From contig NHNY01000044.1 of the NCBI GenBank assembly GCA_002786065.1, positions 1 through 64,000 of the forward strand: 64,000 nucleotides of DNA, read 5' to 3'. The stretch comes from Microcyclospora pomicola. Lineage: Eukaryota; Ascomycota; Dothideomycetes; Capnodiales. Under the pieces are notes generated by a model. It saw nothing but the letters and a program-made list of their open reading frames with translations, had not been told where the DNA came from and did no database searches. Shown piece by piece: positions 41,761 to 53,859 of this stretch (the first letter of the stretch is position 1; every line of letters starts with the position of its first letter). The position numbers and the translations under genes were made by a program.

Positions 41761-43847
41761 TCAAACCTTGCCAGCAGGCAATGGCTTGATGAGTTTCGTA
41801 GCTGGGTCCTGTTTGCCTGCCTTCTTCACCAAATTGATGAACTCTGCACTCCGTCCAGTAACGCGCTGCTTGAACAACTGGACAAGCTTGGCGATCTCAA
41901 TACCTTCTGCTGGTATTGCGGTCCGTACTTCGTCAAGAGTTGGAAATGCAGGACGCTGTGGGCTCTGCGCACGGCTGCCCGCGACTGCTGGCGTTCCGCT
42001 TCGAGAACCATTCGGTGTAGGCTCGGCTGGCGAGCCAGGGATACTCTTGGGGCCGATGCGTAGCTTCTTCTTGGGCCTACGGGAGGAGTCGGTGTCACTG
42101 CCCGAACCCCGATCGGCTCGTGCTCTTCGAGCTGAGTCTGCTGCAGGTGAAAGTTAGTCAAGTGAACCATGCACACACCACGAGCCTGAGATTGCATGCA
42201 CTTACGCGAGATTGCCCGTCCGTCACCTGGCTTGCCAGGAGATGTCATCCGTCCGTTCAAGCCTTTGGCTTTCTTCCTGCTGAATTCGCTCTCACTCGCT
42301 TCAGATTGATCTGCCTCTCGCTTAAGACCGAGCTTCTTCTCCATGCGACCATTCGGAGTATGCTCGCCTCGAGTAGAGCCGTTCGATCTGTCTCCATTCG
42401 ACTGCCCTGCTTTGGCGGCCTCTTCCTTCTTGCGCTCCTCCTCCTTCTTTCGCTCTTCCTCGAGTCGCTCTGCTTCTTCATCCGAATCCTCGTCGCTCGA
42501 CTCGGAGTACTCGCCTCTTTCAGAGTCAGAATCGTACTCGTTACGACGCTCTTTATTGCGTAATTGTTTGCGCAGCTTCCTTTGTTTCTTTCTTTCTTCT
42601 GCACCCTTGATCTTCGCCTGACGCTCTTCCTCATCCCAATCCTTCCCCTCATTCTTCACATCTGCATCTGGGAGATTGGCTCCCCGCATCTCCTCGAATA
42701 TTCTTTTCTCAATGTCCTTTGCCTCGTCATCGGCAGGATCACCGAACAGAAACCCTTCATCGTCGTCCTGAAACTCTTCACCGAACTCGAAATCGATGCC
42801 ATCCTGGTCCGCAGTATACTCATCCGTATTTGCCCACTTCGGTTCATCATCGTCATCAGCACCCTGCGACTTTATCGGCTGTCGGCCTCGGTTGATTGAG
42901 CGCTCGTGCGCCATGATCATCCTGCTGGAGGACTGGTTACCAAGCATCCATTTGGGTATTGTATGCTTGGCTTCCATAGCCTTCTCCACCTTCTCCGTAT
43001 CTACCTTCTTCTCGATACGATTTGCCTGGATCATTTTATACCACTTCTCCACTGGTACCATCTCAAAGCCGTTGACTCCAACAGAGATCAGGACGCTGTT
43101 TCGCGACAACGGTTCTTGATAGCTCCCCACCCATTTGTTTTTGCCGTCGAAATCTTCAAGGTGCCATGGTCGAGATTCCTCGTAGCGCAATTGTGATCTT
43201 GCTTTTTGCTTCGCGCTGTTCTCGTCGTACATGACCTCCTCCACCTTTTTCTGCTGCTTCTTCCTTTTGACCGGTCCTGCCTTGGGTGCTTCTCCAGTCG
43301 GTGCAATGAGTGCTTGATTGGCTTCTTTTTCCGCCTGGCGTTCTGCCTTCCTTGCATTCAGTGCCTCCCGCTCCTTGTCATCTACTCCCGACGCCGCATC
43401 TGAATGCTCTGCAATCTCTTGCTTATCACCAGCGTTCCTGCGGTGCAACCGAACAGGCCGCGTGAATTTAGCTTCGTCGTAGGGATTGACCTCCACAGGT
43501 TTTCCATCTGGTAGCGTCTTGCTATGAATCTTCATAGCATGGTACCGTAGTCCAGCGGTCAGAGCGCTTTTTGAGATCAGAATGCTGTAATCCGTGTAAT
43601 CATCGGGGCTTGGACCTGCGGCAACACTGGTGGAAGTTCCATCCTGCGACGCTGTCTTTCCCGCCTCTGCAGTCTTCCCATCGCTGGATGACTTGGGCGG
43701 CGGTGCCACTGATCTCTTCGGTCGTACGTTGCTCTTTGCGAAGATGCTCACAGGCGCTCGCTTTCGTATGCGCGGTATAGAGGGAGCTCCATTTGCTGAA
43801 GCAGCTGATGCCGATCCAGTTGGACGCGGACCAGAAGAACCGTTCAT
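41761..43847 (-). CDS. TFG1: Transcription initiation factor IIF subunit alpha (RAP74/Tfg1)
   Basis: Two exons, complement of 42206-43847 and 41761-42140, 673 residues. The ATG at 43847 (MNGSSGPRPTGSA) is the first Met in the frame. The N-terminal dimerisation region shows DDYTDYSILISKSALTAGLR, RPWHLEDFDGKNKWVGSYQE and VPVEKWYKMIQANR. IPKWMLGNQSSSRM and the acidic EPKWANTDEYTADQDGIDF follow, all typical of Tfg1. A long Lys/Glu-rich coil fills the centre. The second exon, read after a GTAAGT donor, gives ARRARADRGSGSDTDSS and the winged-helix end FPTLDEVRTAIPAEGIEIAK with FIN-LVKK. Reading straight through the donor gives an unrelated tail and was rejected. TFIIF escorts RNA polymerase II into the preinitiation complex. 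Confidence 0.93.
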
Positions 43848-44478
43848 GATCGTGCTTGTTCTGGTATCAATAGGCTGCTTGGGTAGTCTGAAGGACAGAG
43901 CACGGCCTTCAGGCAACCTTCGCGGATTCTCATGCGCAGGCGATCATGGAAAGGTGCGTGTGGATTGGGCACTTTCGTGGAACCCGAGTGGCCGTGAAAT
44001 GAGCACGTAGGGAAACCCTGGGGAGTGTGAACAACTAATTGTGGCACTGTGATTGAGTATGGGTTCGAAGACTCTGAAGATCACACGGCGTGCGATACTA
44101 TCGCGACTCCAAGCACGAGCTCGTGAGCGTTCGCGTTGACTGTCGGAGCAAGACGTCACATGACTGTGGCTCCTATAGTCACAGGCCCGCGTGCATGTGG
44201 CTGAACTTGTGGCGTGCACTGTCGTCGATCAATGAGGTTGTGTTCGAAAGCATGCAACCACTCTCTTCTTTCAATGATGACTGGAACCAACTCAAATTGA
44301 TCAACAATCAATTCGGCCCCATTCGTGAGGTACTGTCCAAATATATACTGGATCGTATCTGCACTTGCTGGGTGAACGATAAGAGCATTCAAGTGGGCCG
44401 GTCTTTCAGCAAAATCGCACTGCCATCTTCGCTTTCGGTCATCCATAGATCAATGTCGAGCTCACGAATACTGACATC
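43848..44478. promoter_or_regulatory. Divergent promoter, TFIIF alpha / Cid1-type transferase
   Basis: The 631 bp between start codons of two RNA-metabolism genes. Short open frames only. No factor site recognised. Confidence 0.5.
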
Positions 44479-47025
44479 ATGGAAGACCAGATTCGCCGCA
44501 TGATTCTTGCGGGCAATGGAAATAACAATACAGACTCACGGCCTGTTGTACGGTTGCCAACACACGCTGCACCTCAATATCCCGATCCTGGCGCGTTTGG
44601 AGGCAGCACGCATGGCCAGTTATCAATTCAAGATGCATTAGTGGACAGACTCAGTCTACACCACCGTGGATCACTAGACACCCACGACCCGTCACATTTG
44701 CGCAGTTTGCCACGGCCTGGGGCACAATATTTGCCGCCACATGTTCAACAAGGACAACCTCATGGAGCGCTGCGACATCAAGTCGTGACAGGTCACCAAT
44801 ACCCATCCTTGCCTGCCCCACCGCAAGCTCTGCCACCGCACGTACGAGCAGCACAACGAAACAACCAGCGCCTGAATCTGCCGCTTGATCCTAATGCATT
44901 CAGCAGAGGTAGCCATGGCGATCGTGGTGCACTATATCCACCACAGCATCAACCTCAACGACAGTTGTTCGATCCCACTCACTCGCTGCACCAGAATTCG
45001 TACAGGAGCCACCAGGCTCGACCGTACAGCCAGCATTTGGACAGGCAATCTCAATATCTTGATGACATCGCCACTGCAGAGATCGATGGAGCTGAAATGA
45101 CCGAGTCGGAACGCAGTGAAAAGGAAAGTTTTCGGATTGGTCTACAAAGAGTTATCTCGAACCTTTGCGAAGCGGATCCTGAACGCTTCCCACCTATATC
45201 CCTCGAGTGCTTCGGTAGCTTTCGATCTGGATTTGCAAGCCGAGGGTCTGATATGGATCTCGCGATAGTCTCCGAGGACCAGAGCCGCGCCTCTGCATGC
45301 TTCTCATTGATGGCAGAAGATCTGCCGCGAGCGCTTGAAAAAAGACTGCTGGAGCTAGGATATGGCGCTCGGCTACTAACACGGACTCGAGTACCCATCA
45401 TCAAGATCTGCGAGAAGCCTGGCACGGACTTGCTTGCAAATTTGCGCGAAGAGCGTGAAAAGTGGAATGCGCTCTCCGACGAGAAGAAGTACCCACATCT
45501 GTATGGTGACAACGACGCAGACGCATCGGCGGGTGCTGTCAAAGTTGACCAAACCTCGAAATCGAACCTCAACGATGGCGCTGCTGTGACAGGACCTGCA
45601 CCAGAATTACATGAACACGATGGCGCTGTCGCTACCCACGATAGCGACAAACCAGAGAATCTGATCATGCCTTCGACGAACGAAAACTCGGCATACAAGC
45701 CAAGCGCCGAAAAGCAGGCTGCCCGTCAAAGACAGGATCAGAAGTGGACCAGAGAACGCAAGTCAGGACTACTCGACTTCCCTAAAGACGGCATCGGAAT
45801 CCAAAGCGATATCAACTTCTTCAACCCGCTTGGCCTACATAATACGCAGATGTTGCGCAACTACGCACTTTGTGATCCACGTGTTCGACCCATGGTCCTG
45901 TTTGTAAAAGCATGGGCTAAGCGTCGCATGGTCAACAGTTCCTACTCAGGTACTCTTTCCAGCTATGGCTACGTGCTGATGGTTCTTCATTACCTCATCA
46001 ATATCGCACAACCCGCAGTATTACCTAACCTCCAATCGCCCTGGCGGCCACATCCTGGGTGTGCGCCACCAGGCGCCACTCGTACTGAAGTAGACAAATG
46101 GGTTGTCGACTTCTGGCGGTCAGAAGTAGAGATCACGAAAGCATTGCAGAGCGGGCAGATGTCCAAAAACCATGAGACCATTGGCTCTTTACTGGCCGGA
46201 TTCTTTTCTTACTTCTCATCAGTGGGTGGTGGACCACAATTCCACTGGATGAAAGACGTGCTGTCGTTGCGCACGCCTGGCGGCATCCTACCAAAAGAAG
46301 ACAAAGGCTGGGTGAAGGCTCTGACCGAAGAGAGCGAGGGTCGGAAAGTCCAACAACGCTACCTATTCTGTATCGAGGACCCGTTCGAGCTTTCACATAA
46401 CGTGGCGAGAACTGTGACGCATCACGGCATCGTTGCCATTCGAGACGAATTTCGCCGAGCAAAGCGGATATTGTTGAGCATTGGGAACGGCATACAAAGT
46501 AGGGACGGCTTGCTCATGGACACTGTTGTAGAGTTGGACGGAATTTGGGATAAGATGGAAGGCCGAAGTGTGCATGATCCAGCACAGACAAATCATATAA
46601 CTCAACATACTGTTGTCCCAGCAGGGCGCCAGACACTGCAGTATACGCAACAAGGTTCTGTGAAGAACGGACCAGCCCAAAAGAGCCGCAACAATGGTCC
46701 TGCAACATCTATTCAACAGCCACTCAAGCCACCAAGTAACCTGAATGTGATGGATGACACAGCATTCCCGTCTCTGGGTGGATCGAATTCCACTGTGGCC
46801 GTCGCAACCTCCAAACAGCAAAGCAATCCGCGTGCACCACACACGAGGAAAAACAAGACCACGCGATCTGGTAATTTCAGTGTGAATGATGGGCTTAACC
46901 ACAGCGAGATTTCGGGCGATCGTGCTAGAGAACATCTAGCTGAGCTCAAGCGCAAGAATGCAGAATCTGCAGCAGAGTCAGTTGCAAAGCGTGCAGCAGA
47001 GTCTGTGTTGGGAGATGACAACTGA
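44479..47025 (+). CDS. Cid1-type non-canonical poly(A)/poly(U) polymerase
   Basis: Single exon, 848 residues. The N-terminal 200 residues are disordered and rich in Gln, His and Pro. The nucleotidyltransferase core starts near residue 215. The catalytic signature is LECFGSFRSGFASRGSDMDL (about 244-263), with GS and the Asp-x-Asp that bind metal. A charged insert of about 90 residues (340-430) separates the palm from the central domain. The latter has NPLGLHNTQMLRNYALCDPR, FVKAWAKRRMVN and SSYGYVLMVLHYLI. The PAP/25A-associated domain ends YLFCIEDPFELSHNVARTV. The C-terminal 200 residues are disordered. Family members add U or A tails to RNAs and trigger decay. An RNA-recognition motif is absent. 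Which nucleotide it prefers is not certain; a His in the family's U-selectivity position could not be placed. Confidence 0.9.
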   Translation: MEDQIRRMILAGNGNNNTDSRPVVRLPTHAAPQYPDPGAFGGSTHGQLSIQDALVDRLSLHHRGSLDTHDPSHLRSLPRPGAQYLPPHVQQGQPHGALRHQVVTGHQYPSLPAPPQALPPHVRAAQRNNQRLNLPLDPNAFSRGSHGDRGALYPPQHQPQRQLFDPTHSLHQNSYRSHQARPYSQHLDRQSQYLDDIATAEIDGAEMTESERSEKESFRIGLQRVISNLCEADPERFPPISLECFGSFRSGFASRGSDMDLAIVSEDQSRASACFSLMAEDLPRALEKRLLELGYGARLLTRTRVPIIKICEKPGTDLLANLREEREKWNALSDEKKYPHLYGDNDADASAGAVKVDQTSKSNLNDGAAVTGPAPELHEHDGAVATHDSDKPENLIMPSTNENSAYKPSAEKQAARQRQDQKWTRERKSGLLDFPKDGIGIQSDINFFNPLGLHNTQMLRNYALCDPRVRPMVLFVKAWAKRRMVNSSYSGTLSSYGYVLMVLHYLINIAQPAVLPNLQSPWRPHPGCAPPGATRTEVDKWVVDFWRSEVEITKALQSGQMSKNHETIGSLLAGFFSYFSSVGGGPQFHWMKDVLSLRTPGGILPKEDKGWVKALTEESEGRKVQQRYLFCIEDPFELSHNVARTVTHHGIVAIRDEFRRAKRILLSIGNGIQSRDGLLMDTVVELDGIWDKMEGRSVHDPAQTNHITQHTVVPAGRQTLQYTQQGSVKNGPAQKSRNNGPATSIQQPLKPPSNLNVMDDTAFPSLGGSNSTVAVATSKQQSNPRAPHTRKNKTTRSGNFSVNDGLNHSEISGDRAREHLAELKRKNAESAAESVAKRAAESVLGDDN

Positions 47026-47573
47026 GTTTGACCTTGGTTAAGGTATCCAGAGCGCGAGCTCGTGGACGAGTTGTCACATGGATCATGAGAAGCGCCTGAC
47101 AGACGGGCAAGCCGAGTAAGGATCGGGTGAGCTTGTATGATTAGATTATGATTGTTGTAACGATTAATTGCCCTCAAAAGACGAACAATATGCAATGCTT
47201 GCAGACTTCAAGATGTGTCTTCCACATGGCGCAATGTACCAAGTTTTTCCATCAACATTGATTCACTCATACCGTGTTCATCTCAGACCAGACAGCCACT
47301 TTGTGATTGTCGACGCCGTTAATGTCCAAGGTGAGGACGCTTGCTGATACGACTATACGCAAGATCTGAACGATATTCATTTGGATACGACACAAGGAGC
47401 AGAGAAGTGGTTTAATGACACAGGGTGGCATACAGCCAGATCATCTTCGTTGTGACGTCTACATGGCTTGGCAAACTTTGACCGTTATCATTACCACGCA
47501 ATGCGCCGTAAACGCCAGATGCCCGTTTCGTAAAAGCCCTACGAAGTCAAAGGCTTGGGACTTGGTACACCGT
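47026..47573. other. Convergent 3' intergenic region
   Basis: 548 bp between the ends of the Cid1-type gene and the eL13 gene. 3' untranslated regions expected. No supported gene. Confidence 0.55.
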
Positions 47574-48571
47574 CTATTTCTTCGCGGCGGCCGCCTCGTC
47601 ATCCTTGGCTTTCGACCTCTTCTCACGTTTGCCGAGAAGACGTGCTTCGCTACGAGCATCACGCAGTTTCCTGTATGCAGCCTTCTCGCTCTCGTAGTCC
47701 GCAACCTTGCCCTCCTGAAACTCGACTTTGTTGCTGATAGGGAAGAATGCTTTGCTGTGCTTGACTTTGCCATCGTATGAGATTTGGGCACCGGCATGCA
47801 CTTCTTCAGGCTTGGCGTCACCCTGCTTGGGCGACTTGCTCTTGCGGGGGAAAAGGACAAGACGGGCTTGGTATGCCTTGAGGCGCTCTACGTTGGCCTT
47901 GAGGGACTCTTCGGAGAGGTTTTGTCGGCGTGGGTCAACGGAGATACCGATGGTTGGAGCAAGCTTGCGCGGAATGCCAGCTTCCTGTGTTTTGTTTCGT
48001 TAGGAACCATTCTCGGCGGAGACGCAATCTATCTGGATCATTTATACCTTCAACTCAGCGAGTGAGAAGCCTCGTCCTGCGCGCACACGGCGGTTGTACT
48101 TGATGGTAGGGCAGCGGACGACAGGTCTCAGTTTATCCACAGGGCGAGGTGCGACCTTGGCGACCTTCTCGGCGCGCGCATTGCGGCGGCGCAGCTTTCG
48201 GCCGGGCTACGACGTTGGGTGTCAGAACATGGATCGGCTGGCGAAGTGCACTGCAGGCGCCACTGCTCTCATGTTGAGGAGAGGGGATTTACCTGGTCAA
48301 AGTGCACGCGGACACGGCGTTGCCAGTCCTTGCGGAAATCTAATTTTGCAGTGTCAGCACTGGTCTCATTTGAACTATTGAGCCTCCATTGTAGCGATAC
48401 ATACGGTTGTGCTGGATCCTTTGCGCGGGCAATTCATGTCAGTTGACGAAAACTCTTCGTGGATATCATGGTCGTCTGAAACATACTGCTGGTTGTGCTT
48501 GATCCTGTTCGAATGGTCTGTCAGCAAGCAACGAAAATGCGATTCTCGTGTCAAGTATGGACTCACGTCAT
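47574..48571 (-). CDS. RPL13: 60S ribosomal protein eL13
   Basis: Six coding exons on the minus strand: 48567-48571, 48487-48504, 48405-48418, 48293-48339, 48048-48206 and 47574-47984; introns of 62-86 bp; 217 residues. The first four exons are only 5, 18, 14 and 47 nt, yet join to MTIKHNQQIQHNHFRKDWQR, the invariant eL13 start. After that come [57 protein letters not shown] and [18 protein letters not shown]. The tail is Lys/Ala-rich. The protein sits on the large-subunit surface. Many introns crowded near the start codon are common in fungal ribosomal-protein genes and often support high expression. I saw no snoRNA boxes in these short introns. Confidence 0.95.
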
Positions 48572-48812
48572 GTTGGCGGTTGACTTGTCGACGTCGTCGT
48601 TACGAGGAAAGAAGCTCCAATTCGAAGTTCACACAAGAAATTCATTGTGTGTGGGCGGAGATCGTAGTGCGGAGCGGCCCGCTCCCCGCCTGCGCGACTG
48701 CGGAACTAAGGCGCGCGACGCGGTACACGCTCCACAGCTTTACGCGTAGCAGCCATTGAGTTCTACGTGGTGCAGCTTGCCCACTTTCTCACTCCACAAC
48801 ACACCACCAAAG
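48572..48812. promoter_or_regulatory. Divergent promoter, eL13 / DNA polymerase alpha
   Basis: The 241 bp between the start codons of a ribosomal-protein gene (minus) and POL1 (plus). GC-rich in its right half. Contains the MCB site listed separately and a CGACGCGG half-match about 25 bp upstream of it. Confidence 0.6.
48742..48747. promoter_or_regulatory. MluI cell-cycle box (ACGCGT) upstream of POL1
   Basis: The palindrome ACGCGT lies 66 bp upstream of the POL1 start codon. In yeasts MBF (Mbp1/Swi6) binds this box to switch on DNA-replication genes, POL1 among them, at G1/S. A six-base site can occur by chance, but position and target gene fit. Confidence 0.55.
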
Positions 48813-51800
48813 ATGCCACGAACCAAGAAGAACGACACGGCAGCCAGTCTAGCTCGCCTTCGCGCTCTTCGAGCTTCTGGCAAAACTGGATTTGATACAT
48901 ATGAGGTGGAAGAAGCAGAGTCGATCTACGAGACTGTGGACGATGAAGGATACAAGAAGGTGGTGAGAAGCCGGCTCGATCAGGACGACTTCGTGGTTGA
49001 TGACAACGGCGAGGGATACGTTGATGATGGGCGGGAGGATTGGCAGGACGAACAACGCCCTGCATACGACAGCGAAAGCGACGGCGATCTGCCACGACAA
49101 GGACACGCGGGTGCGTCAACTGAAGTATACCACAACATACACAAACTTCATACTGATCTAGACCAGCTAAGCGAAAGCGACAAGAAGATGCTGATCGCCA
49201 AGAGAAGCTTGACAAAGGCATCAGCAAGTACTTTTCGGCCAACACATCTGCAGCGGTCCTGAAAACGAAACCAGTTCGCACAGTTGAGGACGATGCCTTC
49301 TTGACAGATCTTCTTGGCGAGGTGGACACAAACATACCGAGCCGAGTGCCTTCGTACCAAAAAGCTGTCAGAAGTAACGATAGACGGAAGACCCGAGTCC
49401 TCTCTCCACCTTTACATGATCATGAGAACTTAGGCAGATCGAAGTCAGAGGCCGAAAATGCCCCCTTGGCAGACTCACCACCCTTCCAGGAGTCCGCCCA
49501 TGACGATACTTATTTCGCGCCGCAGCAAGATGATACGCTCATGAGCGATTCCCTACCATCGTCGCCTGCTGTGAAGGCTGTGCAGCGCAAGGCGCACGCT
49601 GCTGTGAAGAGCGAAGAGGTTGTGGAAGATGATCTGATGGAGATCGCGGAAGTACAAGGTCATGCTGCTTTCAAGACCAGCAACGTGAACATGAAAGGCA
49701 GCCGCCCGGCTCTCAAAGCAAAACCTGTATACCCGACTCCAAGCAGCTCCTCCCCGACCACAGCCCCCCAAGACGGTATCGACATTGATGCTATCAACGA
49801 CGTGACCGAAAAGCTCAACATCTTGAGTAGTCCACCATCGGCCTCAGCAAAGGCTGGAAAGGTCGCACCTCAAGATGCACTCGAGGAGGATGGAACCTTG
49901 CGCTTCTTCTGGACAGACTACACAGAAGTCAACGGCAGCCTCTGTCTTTTTGGCAAAGTCAAGGACCGATCCAGCGACAGTTTCGTTTCCTGTTTTGTCA
50001 AAGTGGACAACGTGCTCAGGAAACTCTACTTCCTGCCTCGAGAGCATCGCCACCGTCACGGGCACATCACCGACGAAGAGATCGAGATGAATGACGTTTA
50101 CCAGGAAGTCGATTCGCTGATGAGCAGATTCAAAGTCAACATGCACAAGATCAAACCCTGTTCACGCAAATATGCTTTTGAGCTGGCTGATATTCCCAAA
50201 GAAGCTGATTACCTCAAACTCCTTTACCCGTACAGTAAGCCTGCCCTACCGATGGACATCACAGGGGAAACGTTCTCGCACGTGTTCGGCACCAACACCG
50301 CACTATTCGAGCAGTTCGTTCTCTGGAAAAACATCATGGGACCGTGCTGGCTTCGGATCGAGGGCGCCGATTTCAACGCCGTCAACAACGCGTCCTGGTG
50401 CAAACTTGAGTTGCAAGTCTCAAAACCGAACGGTATCACTACGCTAGGTGACTCCGATAATCTAGAGGCTCCACCGCTCACGCTCATGTCTCTCGCCCTA
50501 CGCACAACTATGAACGTCAAGGAGAACAAGAACGAAATCCTGGTTGCAAGCCTACGTATCTACGAGAATGTGTCACTCACAGATACGACACCGGCGGACA
50601 AACTGCCGTCTCGCAGCATTACCATCATGCGGCCAAATGGCGAGTATCCAGTAGGATTCAAGCTTGATGTCGATAAGCACAAAGGGGAGATCAAGATGGA
50701 ACGTAACGAGAACGCACTTCTGGCCGTTCTTCTCGCTGTCATTCAGAAATACGACCCTGATGCTTTCCTTGGACACAAACTCGACGATGTTGATTATAAC
50801 GTGCTGCTCACTCGTATGCGCGATCGCAAAACCCCGGGCTGGCATCGTATCGGGCGACTGAAGCGAGGAGATTGGCCAAAGAATGTAGGGAAAGGGGGCA
50901 GCAGCTTCTTTGCCGAACGCCATCTCGCCGCTGGCCGGTTGTTGTGCGATCTCGCCAACGACATGGGTAAGAGCATCATGACGGCCTGTCAAAGCTGGAG
51001 CTTGGAAGAGATGACAACACTTTACCTTGGGGCCAGCCGCACTAAGATGGACGATGACAAGGCTCTTGCCATGGCCACCACTCGGCAAGGACTGATGGCG
51101 TACGTGAAGATGTGCGAAGCTGACACTTACTACATTGCTGCTATTGCCCTGAAACGACAAATCCTGCCTCTTTCTAAAGTTCTCACCAATCTGGCTGGCA
51201 ATTCATGGGCCCGCACATTGAGTGGGACACGCGCAGAACGTAACGAGTACATTCTGCTGCACGAATTCCACCGCAACAAGTACATTTGCCCAGACAAAGT
51301 GTTTGGCAAAGGAGCAGCTAACAAGAAGTTTGAGGAGAACGACAATGCCGACGAAGACGGTGGCGATGCCAAGAAGAAGGACAAATACAAGGGTGGTCTC
51401 GTCTTTGAGCCGGAAAAAGGTCTTTACGACAAGTTCATATTGGTCATGGACTTTAACTCCCTTTATCCAAGCATCATCCAGGAGTACAACATCTGCTTCA
51501 CAACCGTGGAGCGCGCGGATATTGGGGAAGATGAAAATCGCATCCCAGAAGTCCCGAGTGATGCAGCGCAGAAAGGCCTCCTTCCGAAACTCATTCGCAA
51601 TCTTGTAAGTCGGCGGAGGGAGGTCAAAAAGTTGATGAAGAGTGCCACAGCGACCGAGGATGAGAAGCAGACATGGGATGTGAAACAGCTCGCCCTGAAG
51701 TTGACCGCCAATTCCATGTATGGTTGTCTTGGTTACACCAAGTCTCGATTCTACGCTCGACCACTGGCTGCATTGACAACTTCTAAAGGTCGAGAAATCT

Positions 51801-53354
51801 TGCAATCCACCAAGGAACTTGCTGAATCTGCCCACGCGCTTCGAGTAATCTACGGCGATACGGATTCGGTCATGGTCAACACCAATTGCGATAACCTCAA
51901 AGACGCCATGAAGATGGGCCACGAGTTCAAGAAGAGCGTCAACGAGCGATACACACTGCTTGAAATCGAGATTGATAACATCTTCAAACGATTGCTCCTA
52001 CACGCCAAGAAGAAGTATGCCGCAATCAACATGGTCGAGTCGAATGGTGTCTGGAAGGAGAAGATGGAAGTGAAAGGACTAGACATGAGACGTCGCGAAT
52101 ATTGTCAATTGAGCAAGGACACATCAACGTGAGTACTCACCGATGCACTTTTGCAGTACCTTATCCACTGACTAGTTTTGAAGGGAGCTTTTGGGCTACT
52201 TGCTATCTGGAGATGACCCCGAGAAAGTTGTATCACAGATCCACGATCACCTTCGATCCTTGTCGGAGAAGATGCGTAGCAACAGCATACCAGCGCACAA
52301 ATACACGATTTACACACAGCTCGGAAAGGCGCCGAAGGAGTATCCGAACGCAAATTCCATGCCCTCGGTCCAGGTTGCACTCAGGCTCATGGCCAAAGGC
52401 AAACAGGTCAAAGCGAAAGATGTCATGAGTTTTGTGATATGTGGAGACAGTTCTGGATCGGCCGAAAATGCGGCGAAGAATGCTCATCCACTTGACGAGG
52501 TCATGGCCAAGGACAGCAACTTACTTCCTGATATCGACTATTACTTGCATAAGCAGATATTGCCACCAGTGGAACGTCTCTGTGCACCGATTAGTGGCAC
52601 CAACGTTTCACTGCTTGCTGAATGCCTGGGTCTGGATACAAGCAAGTACCGCGTCAGTAGCGGTGGGAAGTCATCGGAAGTGAGCAACGAGATCACGACA
52701 CTGGAATCTCAAATACCCGACCACATTCGGTTCAAAGACTGTGAGCCACTCAATCTCTTGTGCACTGGGTGCATGCACCACTTTGAATATCGTGGACTTT
52801 GCGAGCCATCTACGAACGAAGAGCTGTTGACTCCGCTCGCCGTACTGTCGAACAGCGGACTTACGTGCCCTCTTGCAGAATGCAAGAAGGCCATGCCAGC
52901 ACTTCAGCTATCTACCCAACTAGAGTGTCAGATCAGGCGGCATACTTCTCGGTACTATTCTGCCTGGCTGGTCTGCGACGATCCTGCCTGTGGAATGCGG
53001 ACTAGACAGATGAGCGTCTACGGACATCGCTGCTTGGGGCCAAAAGGTCTGGCATATGGATGTTCCGGGCGGATGTCATTCGAGTACTCGGAGAGGGCGC
53101 TCTATAATCAGCTTCTTTATTTGCAAGGGCTTTTCGACATTGACAAGAGCCTCGAGAAAATGGGTGTCAACAAAACGACCTTGGTGAAAACCGAAGACCG
53201 GGATAGTGTTGAGAAGATCAAGATACTCGCAGGAATGAATCGCGAGAGGTTCGGTGTATGCTTTGACTCGGTCAAAGCGTATCTCGACAAGAGCGCCTGG
53301 GGATGGGTCAGCATGGATTCCTTGTTTGGATACGCCTTGAAGAGTCTTGTTTGA
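48813..53354 (+). CDS. POL1: DNA polymerase alpha catalytic subunit
   Basis: Three exons, 48813-49110, 49167-52128 and 52184-53354 (introns of 56 and 55 bp), 1,476 residues, the usual size. The first intron (GTGCGT donor, ACTGATCTAGACCAG end) restores [20 protein letters not shown] and the start of the second exon. The N-terminal domain has [19 protein letters not shown] and [13 protein letters not shown]. The inactive exonuclease-like region precedes the polymerase motifs. Motif A is [17 protein letters not shown] (about residue 862), motif [14 protein letters not shown] and motif C YGDTDSVM (about 993). The C-terminal zinc module (about 1278-1400) has [24 protein letters not shown] and [13 protein letters not shown]. 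With primase it makes the RNA-DNA primers for lagging-strand replication. Confidence 0.97.
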
Positions 53355-53859
53355 GGGATATTTATTGATGTAGTTCCGGCTCGACAGTGAGATTGACGTT
53401 TAATGAAAATCCTGCTCCATATATTCAGATTGTCGAGCTCCTCAAGATTGCATTTGCGCGTTAGCAAGATTGTGACAGCAATCCGCAGTGTCCGCGTCGA
53501 CATACCTGATGTATATTGATTGCTTCCCACTTGCGCATACAAATTACACTGTTGTTGTAGTGCTGGCCGATCAGTCAACGGGTAAGGAGTTGTGTTCCCC
53601 TTGATCCATGATTCACCCATGGTCAAGGCAGTCCCTGAGTACTAGATCTTGACTCGAACTAGAGTCACGATCACTTTCACCTGACGTTGAATTGTGGTAC
53701 CAGAGAAAAAAATACACATCAGCTTTGGCAACCGATTGAGTGATAGCTTGATACAACAGCGGTGAAGACGTAGCCTGGTCCACCAACAAGGATTGAGAGT
53801 CATGGGTGTATGTGCTGTCACATAACTACAGCGAGCACGCGGAAAGATGCTTAATATAC
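53355..53859. other. Convergent 3' intergenic region
   Basis: 505 bp between the ends of POL1 and SNF8. No supported gene or repeat. Confidence 0.55.

Noticed and set aside
41826-42206. Direct read-through of TFIIF alpha past 42206
   Set aside because: Gives an unrelated tail; using the GTAAGT donor restores the winged-helix C-terminus.
48360-48490. Possible C/D snoRNA in the second eL13 intron (CATGATA ... CTGA)
   Set aside because: The boxes are too close and the C box is imperfect; no rRNA complement recognised.
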